From Arcuatula senhousia (taxonomy: Eukaryota > Mollusca > Bivalvia > Mytilida > Mytilidae), in contig OZ020306.1 in NCBI GenBank assembly GCA_963971305.1, positions 33,811,512-33,875,511 on the forward strand: a stretch of DNA of 64,000 nucleotides, in the 5' to 3' direction. Both the position numbers and the translations under genes were made by a program. The notes under the pieces are model-generated. The model ran no database searches. It was given only the letters and a program-made list of their open reading frames with translations, and had not been told where the DNA came from. Of this stretch, positions 46,237 to 57,720 are shown one piece after another. The first letter of the stretch is position 1, and every line of letters starts with the position of its first letter.

Positions 46237-46340
46237 TTTCTCTTCCGCTGATACTTGTTTATAAGCTCTTTTTAGCCAAAGGTAAGATTTTTTCTATTTT
46301 CTATTTTTTGTTGCTGGCGGCCGCCATACCGGAAGTTATA

Positions 46341-47769
46341 CCGCATTTTTGATTTAATTACTTTGTAATATGCTTTCTATACATCATACCCGACAAATCA
46401 TACTCAAAAAATGACAATTCTTTTATACGTTGCAAACTCACACATAAATGGGCAAATGCAAAAACATATACTTGGTTAAGCTGACAAACTTTATAGTTTA
46501 TCACTTAGTCTTATGCATACATTATAAAGTTATTCAAACATAGGTCATGCAAATACTTGTTGTATTACATTTAGAATAAAACATATGAACAGATGTATCA
46601 TGCTTTGAAGGGGTATTACAAAAAGTACCAGCCAAGGGATGTTAAATATCAGTAGGGCGAGGGACATTTTATCTCGAAAATGATGAAATATGCGAGAATT
46701 ACTCTAGTTATCGACCAATCAGAAGACTTATTTATTATATGAGGTGTAATTACTTTGGGTATATATTGATCTCAATTCAGTATCGAGATGGCAGATTTTA
46801 TTTCATTAATACATTCATATTAATATGTATGCTATTATGTTAATATACAATACCAAAAACGGGTATAAAACGGTCAATTTGGTTAGGGACAATGCAATAT
46901 TTATCGAGCAGGGGGGCGGTGCAAACTATGATGGGACATTCCCTTTTTTATGTTTAGTAGAATGGGACGTGAACTTTTTATATCAGTTGTAGGCATGGGA
47001 CATGAACTTTTTTTACTAGAAAAAAATGTTGTTGAAGAGTGAGTTATTTTTATTAATTTAACTTGAAACTCTAAACATAACATCTGATAACAAACAAATG
47101 CACAAAAATGTAAATTCAGCAATACTATAACAATTAAAATTGATAAATTAATACAAAAAGATAAATTTTTAATATCACACATTACTACAATGTATGCATA
47201 AACATGTTTGTCACCTTTGAATAAGTAAAAACAAAAATTCAGATTGTAGACAGATATTGGTACGATAATAAAAATAAAAGTCATGAAAAAATAAAACAAC
47301 AATGATATAAAAAACATATAAAAAAAACAGAAATATAATTATTTAACAAAACAAAATATTAAATTTTAACACCTTATAATAATCAAAATTAAAATTATAG
47401 ACAGATATTGGCACAACAACATAAAAAGAAAATGAAGAAGAAAAAACAATGATATTTATAACAAAACATGGTAAAAAATGTAATTTCAAAAACAAAACAA
47501 TGTATTAAAACTTTAACAAAACAAAAATTTCAAAACAAAGGTAAATATACTCTGTTGTAAACTTTGTGCACATATAAAATAAGTTTGGATTTTATCGCAC
47601 TACAATGTTAAACTCCATTAAATGCTGCTTGTGCGGCGTGTATCCTGAACTGAAATAGAGGACATAATATGTTATTATGTTTACACTGACACTATTGTAT
47701 TGATCATATGATGCATATATAGGCTTTGGATGCCTTTCTAATATTTTGTTTCTATATATTGTATATATA
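46341..47769. other. AT-rich gap between LINE and DNA transposon
   Basis: No gene. Around 46905-47045 a G-tract plus two (A/C)ATGGGAC(G/A)TGAACTTTTT units recall the AGGG-type MITEs with internal repeats, but no second terminal repeat was found. The rest is A/T-rich. Confidence 0.4.
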
Positions 47770-47811
47770 GAATATTATGTACTTTCCTTTTTGATACTAT
47801 CTATATCTATA

Positions 47812-48018
47812 GTCCGAGTCAGGTAAATTCTGCGCACGGTTTTCTGTATTTATTTTAAAACTGCTTACCAGAATCACTCGAGTTGTCTCTCATTCCTTAG
47901 ATCGTTTTTGTCCAACTTTATTGCCAGTAATAATTTGCCTGATCACCGCCTTTTAAATCGATGGCAGCTAAAAATAGATTGTCTACGGGGATTTATAATG
48001 GGAAATCCGCCATTGTTT
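47812..48018 (+). repeat. Left terminal inverted repeat
   Basis: Pairs with 58322-58519. Near-identical for the outer 145 bp; the inner part keeps ACGGGGAT(T) and CCGCCATT-like blocks only. Confidence 0.85.
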
Positions 48019-48019
48019 T

Positions 48020-48157
48020 TCTTTGTTGTCAAGCGGAAGTGACGGCGGGGATCCAATATTTACATCTGTGATCCGAGCACCAGAGCGACACCTGTCGATG
48101 CAGGTGCTTTGTGGGATTGCCTTTTCGTACTTCTCGGACTTTTACTCCAAATATAAG
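48020..48157 (+). promoter_or_regulatory. Candidate transposase promoter and noncoding first exon
   Basis: GCGGAAGTGACGGCG (48033-48047) is an ETS site joined to a CRE-like half-site, typical of TATA-less promoters. Downstream, CTCCAAATATAAG|GTAAGC gives a good splice donor at 48158. The only ATG in the exon (about 48098) does not join in frame to the next exon, so this exon is probably 5' UTR. Inference from motifs only. Confidence 0.4.
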
Positions 48158-48838
48158 GTAAGCAATAGAAACTTTGAAAACAAAGCAGACGAAAGTAAAC
48201 AAATAACATTTGCAGTTCTGCAATGCAGTTCACACTGATTGACTAAGTGATTTATTTGAATAATGCCAAAACTAAAGTCAAAAACATTAGTTAAAAGTCT
48301 CCAGGTACATAAAATAGAAAAAAAACAATTGCACCAGAAAGCTGAATATGCTACCAAAACAAAAAATCGTAACCCCAACTTGTCCTGGACATGTCATATT
48401 TATGTCATTTGTTGACAGCAACACCATTATTATTTCATTCCTTAGGCTTAGAACTGTCTGCTTCCTTTTACTTTTACAGCATTGCATCTCTCCTTCAGCA
48501 TGAAAGTTACATGGTAATTGGTATTCTCCCACCAATATTGGCAATAATACAATGCTAAATTACAATACACATATAAGTCATTATTGTTACCAAGTTGCGG
48601 CATGTATAAGTAACTTGGTGCATTAACTACTTTATATAAATTACCCACCTTAGGCCAATATATTATTTATTTTGTAAACCAGTTCTTTTTATATATTAAT
48701 TGAGCCTGTGCCAATATGATAATGTGCTTGTGTCAATAAAATTATTCTATTCTGCTCTTTATTATAATATAAAAAAAATATCCTGTATTCTCATCCCCTC
48801 CCACCCTTAGCTGTGGTTCCATACACCAATGGTCCCAT

Positions 48839-48993
48839 AGGCGGATCCAGGGGGGGCCCTGGGGGGCCCGGGCCCCCCCTTTTGGCAGAAAAGTTTGGTT
48901 GAATATATAGGAAATCATTGAAGCGTGACTAAAGCGGGCCCCCTCTTAGGCCAGTCAGTGGGCCCCCTCTTTTCAGAATCTCTGGATCCGCCT
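48839..48993. mobile_element. 155-bp MITE with AGGCGGATCCAG ends
   Basis: AGGCGGATCCAGGGGG at the left and CTGGATCCGCCT at the right are inverted repeats. The interior is made of GGGCCCCC-rich blocks. It lies in the transposase gene's first intron. No ORF. Confidence 0.65.
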
Positions 48994-50396
48994 CTGGGTC
49001 CTTTTAGAAATTTTCTGATCTGGCAGTTCACCAAAATAAAAATAAGTATCAAAAGGGCTACAACATGACCAAGAGCTACGAATCGCAGCTACTCTCATCT
49101 TAATGCCATCTCAAATACATAGGGTACTTTTTTTAATTTTGGCAATATATGTTTAATTTTTTGGTTCAACTCCCTTTTTACCATTTAGCAAAATATTTTA
49201 CATTTGGGAAGTTGGGCTACTTTTAAAATTGGTGAAAATGGATGAGAGACTGGGAAATTTATTGGGGTTTTTATAAGTTCTTTCTACATGTATATACACA
49301 TAGAAAATTATTTTAAATGTCTAGTATTTTTTTAGTATAAATTTCTCCATATTTTGAGTTCAAAACTTTTTAAAAGATGGTCCATAATATTAAAACAGAT
49401 AAGGGACCAACCATGGAGTGCAAAAATAGTAATACTTTTTAAAGGCAACATGATAAAGTATTTTTTTCATCATAAGCATTATTTCATATATGGTAGAAAT
49501 TCCTTTTGAGAATATTTTTTTCATAGCCCTGGTACAAATATTTTTAATCAAATTTCTAAAATAATTTGTAATAAACTAAGAATATCCAACCTGTAACGAT
49601 TTTAAAAATATATAATTACCTTAAATGCCATATTAATGTCCCAATGATAGGAATAAATATTTTGATGGGTTTGCAAATAACAAAAGGACTGTATTTTTGG
49701 ACTCTTTGACTAAAAATAAGTGCTTGTATATGACACTGATGAATACTATCATGTTGGTCAAATTTATAATATGAGTTAAAATTCAAATAATATATATAAA
49801 GCATCATTATTGTTTTAATATAAAATATTTAACAGAAAAATGGGTTACTAATAACCATATCTGGCCCTAGCTTATATCCAAGCCAAAATTTAAAACTTAC
49901 TTGCTTTATACAAAAACAGTTTAAAGTTAAAAAAAAATTTTAAATTACATTCTAAGAAAAAAGGATATGAGATTCATTTGCTGGGCACTTGAATTTTAGT
50001 TTTAATATAAAATATCTAAATTGCTTGCCTGAACAGATTTTTACTGGCCAGTAAGCACAAATTGATGATAATTATCAAAATTTATCCATATTTGGTTTAC
50101 TTTTGGGAAAATAGAGAAATGGTACCAACTTTTTGCTTACAAATTTTTAACTTGAAAGATATTTAATTTGGTAAAGTTATGAAATTAAAAAAATAAAATT
50201 TTGGCAACATTATGCTCCACATCAAGAAGAGCAAAAAGCTAATGTCATAATTTGCAGATCTTGACCATTTTCTATAAAGTTTGAACAAAAAAAAACTTGT
50301 GATCCACATTAGATAGTCAACATTTTTGAAATTATGAAAAAGTGTTTCAAATAAAGAAAGTTTTAAACTTTTACTCAAGGGCAAAGTATGGAACTA

Positions 50397-50687
50397 AGGG
50401 GACAACCATTTGATTCTGAGGGGGGGGGGGCCTGGCAGTTTCGGTCGAGCCAGAATATTTATTTTCAATATTTTCCGGGTCAGAAAATTTATTTTTGGCC
50501 GCTTCGCGGCAAGAATATTAATTTTTTTTATACTGTAATATACTATGGGATCTGGGGCCAGGATATTTATTTTATTTTCTTGGGGGTGAGGGCCAGAATA
50601 TTTATTTTCAGCTTTGGCCAGGCTAGAATATTTATTTACAAAAACTGCCAGGCCCCCCCCCCCCTCAGAATCAAATGGTCGTCCCCT
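50397..50687. mobile_element. AGGG-ended MITE, complete, TA target
   Basis: Near-perfect terminal inverted repeats of about 45 bp: AGGGGACAACCATTTGATTC inverse to GAATCAAATGGTCGTCCCCT, then a run of 10-12 G or C and CCTGGCAGTTT. TA on both sides. The interior repeats (C)CAGAATATTTATTTT about six times. Frames on both strands are palindrome artefacts. Confidence 0.8.
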
Positions 50688-50756
50688 TAGTGAAACATGT
50701 CCTTTTAATCTTAGCATGAATTGTTTAAAAAAATAGTATTACAACACTAATATGCA

Positions 50757-51190
50757 TAACTATACCCCTTGTAAAGTGGGAGGTATATAGTGATGGTGGT
50801 GTCTATCCATCCATATGTCTGTCCGTGTGCCCTTCTGTCCTTCAGTTTCAACTTAGGGTACCCATCTCTTAATCCACATCTCCTCCCAAACCCCTCAATG
50901 GATTTTCATGAAACTTTCACACAATTTTTGTGATATTATACATTGTAATGTAAATGTGCACCTTCTATTTAAAATTTGATCTGATGAATTTTTATTTTGG
51001 GAGTTCCCATAGCAAAACATGGACTTAACCATTACACAGCAAGGGGGTACCAATCTCTTATGCACAACTCCTCCCAAACCCCTCAACAGATTTTCATGAG
51101 ACTTTCACACAATCTTTGTGACATAATGTAGATATGCACTTATGGTACTTTTTAAAATTTAGCTATAACTATCTAAACTTGAAATACTGA
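50757..51190 (+). mobile_element. Terminal-hairpin repeat, 'TATACC' family
   Basis: Hairpin TATACCCCTT-GTAAAGT-GGGAGGTATA (50761-50787), then GTCTGTCCGTGTGCCC and two units of about 180 bp with CTCCTCCCAAACCCCTCAA and TTTTCATGA(A/G)ACTTTCACAC. Same layout as the other hairpin repeats. Confidence 0.6.
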
Positions 51191-51662
51191 ATACATATGT
51201 TTCTCTCATATAAAAGTTCCCATTTTGTGGAATAAACAAGCACGATTTGACAACTTTTTAAATAAAAAATATATATATACATTGTATTATATCTGCACAT
51301 ATTTCAAAAATACATGCATGTCAATTTTGTTTTACACAATTAATAATATAATTCTAATTTATTGCATACCATCATCTTAATGTTGTGGGGATATTCACAG
51401 ATTTGTGAAATCGCTCCTTCCATGTGGCAACCTAACGGTGTACAATACTTGGCCCAAGTATCAACATCAGCATGGAAGCATTGATATGATGGTGTGCAAA
51501 TACTGCAACATCAAAGATAATATATGTAACTGTATATATATTTCATTTAAATTGAAAAGAATCATTTGTTTACTTTCAGACAATTGATCTTCTTATGAAG
51601 ATACTAAGCTTTTTCACTTTTGAAAAAAAAAACAAAAGAGGCCATGGGGGCTGAAGAAACCA

Positions 51663-51687
51663 ATGAAAAGGCTGAGTAAAGCAACAG
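51663..51687 (+). CDS. Transposase coding exon 1 (start uncertain)
   Basis: Within a likely larger exon starting 51580 after TACTTTCAG. The frame reads MKRLSKAT plus the first base of a Gly codon, then donor GTATTA. Upstream in this frame TGA occurs at 51621. Two short upstream ATG frames (51595, 51644) precede it. Confidence 0.55.
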
Positions 51688-54600
51688 GTATTATGCTTCC
51701 AAATAATTTCAAAAATACTTTCAGTGTCCTTATTCAGTCATAATAATGAAATATCATAAACAGTTTAGAGCTTTTACAATTTTTTTACACATTGCAGCAA
51801 TGTCAGAATGAAATATATCCAAAAAAAAAGTGTAAATTTGACGAAATTCATTGCAGGATTATGTTTTTGATAAACTGCAAGTTCATTTTGTATACCTGGG
51901 GTAACAAACTTTATTTATTTTTCACAATTTGTGTTGCCCAACATTACAGAAAAAAAAAACAATGATTAATTTCTTTCATCTTTGCATGAAATTTATTAAG
52001 GTACATGTACAAAGAATCCTTGATTTAAAACAGGTTTTAATAAGAATTGGAATTAATATCAAACATTGAATTTTATCTTTTTTCAGCAGTAAACTAACAT
52101 TATTTAAGACAAAAATGTCTTTTCAACAGTTACTACAAAATCCTACACTTTAAATTTACAAAATTCCTAAAAAGTGAAAAATGAACAATTTAAGGGCATA
52201 TTTATTCACTTATCCTACCTTGTCTTTTCTGAGAAAATAAGAGTCAAATCTTATTTACTTTGTTTACTTGACAAATAATTTAAATTTCATATTTGATAAT
52301 AATTCAAATATTAAGAAATACCATGTTGGGAATTAATGAAAATGAGATTGCTGGAGTTATTCCCCTTTGACCTTAAAGATGTTGGTTTCTTTTAGTGATT
52401 ATTTGATTTTAGGGGGTGAAATTTGAAATAAAATGGCAGGATGGCAAAAATACAGAAATTGACAAGTAGGAAAGTGTTTTAAATTAAAAACTAGAAAAGA
52501 AACAGTGAGCAGCTGCAAATATATACCTCCCCTCCCCCCCCAAAAAAGCTGACACCCAAAAATCAATCTGCTCAAATTTTAAATACTTACATGACTCTTT
52601 CTTTAATTTTATAGGTATAAAAGAAAGTACCCTGAGATATTATTGTAAAGGGAGTGATCCTGTGGAGGAGGTTGTCAAAAACCTGAGGAAGGAGAAGGCC
52701 AAGAAACCTGCTACAAGTACCCAGAAGCTGGATGATTTCAACAGATGTGTAGTGAGAAGTACCATCTATGATCTGCACAAGAAAAATGAAGCTGTTTCCA
52801 TGCCAAAGCTGCAGCAGGTGTTGAAGGAGAAAGACATTGATGTTTCTGTATCAACGGTGACGAGGACAGTGAGGATACTGGGGTTTCGGTAATTTTAAAA
52901 AAACTTAGGTTTTTCTTCATTCAGGTGGTTAACTTCAAAATGAATTTCAGACTTTTAATGTAAAAACTTACAAATACCATATATATGCAATTAGGTATAA
53001 AGCCAGTGCATTTTTTCTTGAGTTATGCCAAACTGTCTCTTTAAAGTTTTTGAGAGTCAAGTTTTAATCAGAAACAGTTACAGGAAAGAACTATATCTGG
53101 AAAAATAAGAGTGGGAAAAAGATTGCAAACATACAAAACAGTAAAATTAATTTATGATTAACTTTATAAACATAGAAAAAATAAAGTCAAGCACATGTTT
53201 TTTGTATAAAAAGATAAAGCTTACATTGGTGTTTTACTACTATTGCATATATTTGAGGTAAAAAAAATTACACAATTACACAAATTTATAAGCCAACATA
53301 AAAATTTGGGTTCAATATATCAATATTTTCAGCCAGTCGAATATGGAATTAGTAAATATTGGTATTTTGGTTGCATTTGCATTAAAAAAATAACTTAAGT
53401 TTTACTGATGCATGAACATTTTTTGTTTATCTCATTTCAGGTTTTCCAAGAATGCAACAGACCGAAGATTCGTCTCTGAACGTGCAGACATTTTACAGAT
53501 GAGACATGTATATCTTCGCAAGATCCGAATGTTTAGGCGCCAAGGCCGTCCAATTGTTTACTTAGACGAGACTTGGTTAAACACAAATCATGTAATTAAG
53601 GGAGATTGGCTGGATATCCCCAGTACATCCATGTCTGTCTTTGAGCCAACCACTAAAGGTAGTCACCGTGATGTGGCTTCTGGCAAAGGTACCAGATTGA
53701 TAATTCTAGATGTCGGTCTTGCTGGAGTGGGCCTCATTCCTGGATGTGGTCTCATTTTTGAGTCAAAGACCAACAGCTCGGATTATCATGATGAGATGAA
53801 TAAAGAGCACTTTACTGAGTGGTTCAAAGATGTTCTTCTCCCTAGATTACCCCCTCAGTCTGTAGTTGTAATGGATAATGCTCCTTATCACAGTCACTTG
53901 GATCCTGACTCAAGGGTTCCTAACACGAATTCCAGAAAGTCAGATATCTCGGCATGGCTGGATCGGAACAATATTCATTATGACAAGAAAATGAAGAAGG
54001 CTGAGTTACTTGATCTTGTGAGGTATAATAAGCCACGTCCAAAATTTGTGATCGATGGCATTGCATCAGCTAATGGCCATGAGGTTTTGCGATTACCTCC
54101 TTATCACTGTGAACTCAATCCTATTGAAATGGCTTGGTCCCAGATAAAGGGCTTCGTGGCTAGAAGAAATTCTAGCTCCAAGAAGTCAGACATCTTGAAG
54201 CTCTTTGCTGAGGCCAATGCTCATTTCAGTGCTGAGGACTGGGCTAAGTATGAGGCACATGTGATAAGGGAGTATGAGGAAAAGTTGTGGCAGATGGATG
54301 GTCTTAGAGATGAGGAGGTTTCTAGGGTGGTGATTCACTTGACAGACGATTCTGACAGTGATGACAGTCAGGTGACGATTCCTTACTGTATTTCGGAGGG
54401 GGAGGGGGATGACGAGGAAAATGAATGCGACGGGGATGACGATACCTTTGAGACCATTGATCAAGCTGGTGAGGTTTTGTGCAACACCTGTGGCAACACT
54501 GAGCCACCAAAATCTATTCAAAAAGAGCGTCACATTGACTGGTTTCAGTGTGACTTTTGTGACCAGTGGGTGCATAACAGATGTTGTACAAAACGTGCTC

Positions 54601-54695
54601 TTGCGAAGAATACATGTCTTCGGTGCTTTTCCATTCTTAACCACCGAGACCTCAGTGCACCATTGTCATCATCACCTGAAGATATGGAGCAGTAA
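51663..54695 (+). CDS. DD83E transposase with C-terminal PHD finger
   Basis: Exons 51663-51687, 52615-52888 and 53441-54695 join in frame (phases 1 and 2, all GT-AG) to 517 residues. The N-terminus has two helix-turn-helix regions: LSKATGIKESTLRYYCKG, then DDFNRCVVRSTIYDLH...VSTVTRTVRILGF. These should bind the terminal repeats. The DDE catalytic core has YLDETW (Asp142), VVMDNAPYH (Asp245) and CELNPIEMAW (Glu329). There are 83 residues between the last two, far above the 34-41 of Tc1/mariner and like the DD82E 'Sailor' group as I recall it. After an acidic linker (DDSDSDDSQ...GEGDDEE), a PHD-type finger uses C447, C450, C470, C473, H478, C481, C492 and C495. It presumably cuts and pastes the surrounding element. 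The start is the least certain part: a longer N-terminus would need an extra exon or a one-base change in a 10-A run. Confidence 0.85.
52615..52888 (+). CDS. Transposase coding exon 2
   Basis: Acceptor AATTTTATAG, donor CG|GTAATT. Completes Gly9 and encodes residues 10-99 with both DNA-binding helical regions. In frame from the first codon, well upstream of the GTG at 52662. Confidence 0.82.
53441..54695 (+). CDS. Transposase coding exon 3
   Basis: Acceptor CTCATTTCAG. Completes Arg100 and encodes the whole DDE core, acidic linker and PHD finger to the TAA at 54693-54695. The open frame before 53441 is intron. Confidence 0.9.
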
Positions 54696-55594
54696 ATGTC
54701 TTGATTCAGGCAAAAAATTTGTTGTATATTTTTTTAAAGACTACTATTTATAAAACACAAGTTCATTAATTTTAAAAAATGCAGAAATTTAAAATCCAAG
54801 TTGTTTGGTGAAATTCCTACATGACATCATGGTTGGTTGTCCACAGGGGTGGTCATGTGACTTTTCATGGTGTTCTAACAGGAACAAATGTACAATATAT
54901 CTATATAGTATTGAGGATGCCCAACAATAAAAATGTTATGGGGGATGTCTTTGATTAAATGATAAGATATTCTGTTAATTAATTCTTATTATTTAACTGA
55001 TTTTGAATTAACATATCTTAATGCATCTGCAGAATTCTCTAAGTCTTTTACCTCTTAAATGAAATATACAGTGTCTCATAGAAATTATTTTAATTGCAGT
55101 TTAAAGGCCAGATAGTAATATACAACAAATTTTATGCCGTTTCAATATCTGATGCAGTAATCACATGGCAACAGCTTTATTTTAAGGACATTTCAAGATG
55201 ACTTCTCAATACACCTTTGTTTAATCTCCAGTTTCTGGTTATTTGTAGCAGTTTCTTGGCCTGAACATTTCTGTGATAAAAATACAACTGTGATACAAGC
55301 GTTCTGTGATAATTATAAACAATTAATCTGTGATATATTTATAATGAATGATTATTCTATTTAATTTTAACATCATAAATAGCATTATCATGTGAATTGT
55401 TGGTTTAATCATGTTGTTAATTGCTGTCACTTATATTTCTCTTTCATGTTTCATATATTATGTTAAATTTCATATCTATCAAGTATTTAAAGATTACCTT
55501 AAAACAAAAATACAGTGTTTAAAATACATTTTCATTGGAATTCCGTGTTTTTTTCATAGATATCAATGGGACTTTCAATAATCGGAAGTGAATA

Positions 55595-55849
55595 GAGATC
55601 CCCCATTTAACTTGAAGGAGAGCCTTGTTTTTTTTTGTAAAAAAAAATGAATTTGATATTTGATGAAAAATATTTTGGCAGCTAAGGTTATAAATAAAAT
55701 ATTCTGGAGAATGATTTCTGTCATATGAAATAATGCTAATTACATGAATTATGAAGAAAGAAAAAATTGGTTGCTGTTTCTTTAGAAAATAAATATTTTA
55801 TGACCAGAACAAAAAATCCAGCCTCCTCTCCAAGTTAAATGGTATGTCC
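55595..55849. mobile_element. AGGG-type MITE, diverged
   Basis: CCATTTAACTTGAAGGAGAG at the left is the inverse of CTCTCCAAGTTAAATGG at the right, with TA outside both tips. The interior has ATATTCTGG and TATTTT(A/G)(T/G)(G/C) units. Confidence 0.6.
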
Positions 55850-57363
55850 TATTAAGGCAAAGACAAAATCAGTTGACTCAAAACACAACATGACAAAAAA
55901 TATATAACAATATATACATTACAATACAGACACACAAAACAACCGAACTGCAAAATAGCAACATATTAAAACTTGCAAATGTATTGGGTTATTCTCACTC
56001 AATGCAATAACACATCTGTTGGGTTGCCAACTCAACAATGATATATCTGTATGTAATTTATTTTAATAAAACATGGCTATAGTACTTATGAAAAGAATCC
56101 ATCTGTAAAGATTCATTGGAGTTGCTCAAGCTACATAAACTGAAAAAAAAAGGTATTGACCAGAAAATATTTACGTAATATTTATTATTTACACCATGTA
56201 CATGATGTAATAAAAAGAACGATATTTGAGAATCTGTTTATGAACCACCAGTGGCCCACATATTCTTGAAAAAATCATTGACCCCTACATGTAGTACCGA
56301 ATATACATGATACACAAACCTATAACGCATTGGTAAGGAAAAACAAACCTTTGACAAACATTGATGTTCAGTTTTCTATTGTGAGTAATTGAGAATGAAA
56401 AACAAACTTAATTCTCTGAAGTTCAGTTTTAATTGTATCCTGGATAGGGAAACAAGCTTAGAATGCAATGAAAATCCCTAAATCTCAAGAAGTTTCCATT
56501 CTGGGAGTTTGGTTTTCAATAAGATGAAAATGACAGATATGATATATGAGAGATATAACTATTCTTCTTCAAATACATGGCATGGAATGTGTTCACGCAG
56601 AAATATAGAGAAATATATCCACATTTATCATCAAACAGGTTACTTAGATGTTACAGTTCTTTTACCATATATATAGCTCATTTAATGGTCACTGATTTAG
56701 TATCAGTTTAGTGCCATAAAACCTGGTTTTAACCACCATTTCTTTTTTGAATGCCTGTACCTAGTCAGGACCATTGTGATGTTCAATTTATGATTATCTG
56801 GTGTGTCTCATTTTCTTCCTGAACATTTGAGATTGGTCTTTCTAGTTTGGTAGTCTTTTTATCTTTATGGACTGAATAATCAATATTTCATGTAAGCATG
56901 AAGTAAGAAAACTAATTTGATTTTTAAATTTTTTTGTTGGTTTTTTCATTCATGTCATTATTATCACAAACCATATCTTTATCTGATCATGGTCATCATT
57001 TGTGTAGAAACATGTTCTGACCAGAATTTTTTTGTACTTGTCAGTTTAAGGTGGTTTTGATCTTTGTTAAAGAGGGGCCCCAGGGATCTTTCTTGGATTA
57101 TTTCAGGACTGGAATTGAATTGTTTGAATCTTTATTCAATATTGGGCCAATGGCAAAACGGCAAGCCGCTCCTATTGGCCTCGTCAAAGGCTCATTTTTC
57201 ATAGTGGTTTTTATATTTCTGCTTGTTGATGCAGGCTATAATGTGAAATACTTATCTCTGCATGGTTTTTGACAATGTTTTTCTTGGATGTGGAAATTTG
57301 TAAATTTTCATGGCACAAAACAAGTAGACCTGTCACCATAAATATTTTATAGCAACTTCTTTA

Positions 57364-57720
57364 AGGGCAAACCATTTAACTTGAAGGAGAGCCATTTGGT
57401 TTTTTTTTGTTCAGGTCAGAAAAAAAAGTTTCTGCCTAGAGTCTCAAAAAAGTTTTTATTATTTTAAAGGTGTCAAGACAACATTTTTAAAAACATGTAC
57501 AATTCAGTATTTCTTTCAAAACATTTACACTTTCTGAAAAAAATACAGAGCAGCACCAATCGTTCAAAGTTCTATCAAATCATGTAATCTCAATTTATTT
57601 TATATATGACAGAATATTTTTCTTAGCCTCTGGTGTGTTGTTTTTCATCACAAATCAGTCTGAAAATATCTTTTTTAGAAAAAAAAACAAGGGCCCCCTT
57701 TCAAGCTAAGTGGTCAATCT
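57364..57720. mobile_element. AGGG-type MITE, diverged
   Basis: AGGGCAAACCATTTAACTTG at the left, with the right end CAAGCTAAGTGGTCAATCT its inverse with several changes. TA on both sides. A/T-rich interior, no ORF. Confidence 0.55.

Larger units (their letters stand above)
40097..46340 (-). mobile_element. Full-length CR1-like LINE retrotransposon
   Basis: A two-ORF non-LTR element on the minus strand. The 5' end is placed near 46340, where the minus strand reads ACTTCCGGTATGGCGGCC. This is an ETS-like plus YY1-like pairing suggestive of an internal promoter (inference). ORF1 is 46236-44299, a spacer of about 466 bases follows, ORF2 is 43832-40296, and a 3' UTR of about 200 bases ends in (TCTTG)n repeats at about 40097-40121. 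Both frames are open, so the copy looks young. No target duplication was found. PHD plus esterase in ORF1 is the known signature of CR1-like elements. Confidence 0.85.
48158..51579 (+). other. Putative first intron of the transposase gene
   Basis: Contains the MITEs at 48839 and 50397, a stub TAAGGGACCAACCAT at 49404 that matches AGGG-type MITE tips, and the hairpin repeat at 50757. An open frame at 51405-51524 (PKYQHQHGS, VCKYCNIK) follows a CACAG and could be an alternative exon; unproven. Confidence 0.4.

Noticed and set aside
46901..47317. 138-aa minus-strand frame
   Set aside because: A/T-driven Phe/Ile/Tyr-rich translation without domain features; it overlaps a G-tract repeat remnant.
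50388..50717. Mirror-image frames on both strands
   Set aside because: Caused by the long terminal inverted repeats of the MITE at 50397.
52738..52920. Minus-strand 60-aa frame over transposase exon 2
   Set aside because: Opposite to an exon with correct splice phases and helix-turn-helix motifs.
54186..54644. 152-aa minus-strand frame and other frames over the transposase
   Set aside because: Antisense or alternate-frame shadows of the transposase exon, which has all catalytic motifs.
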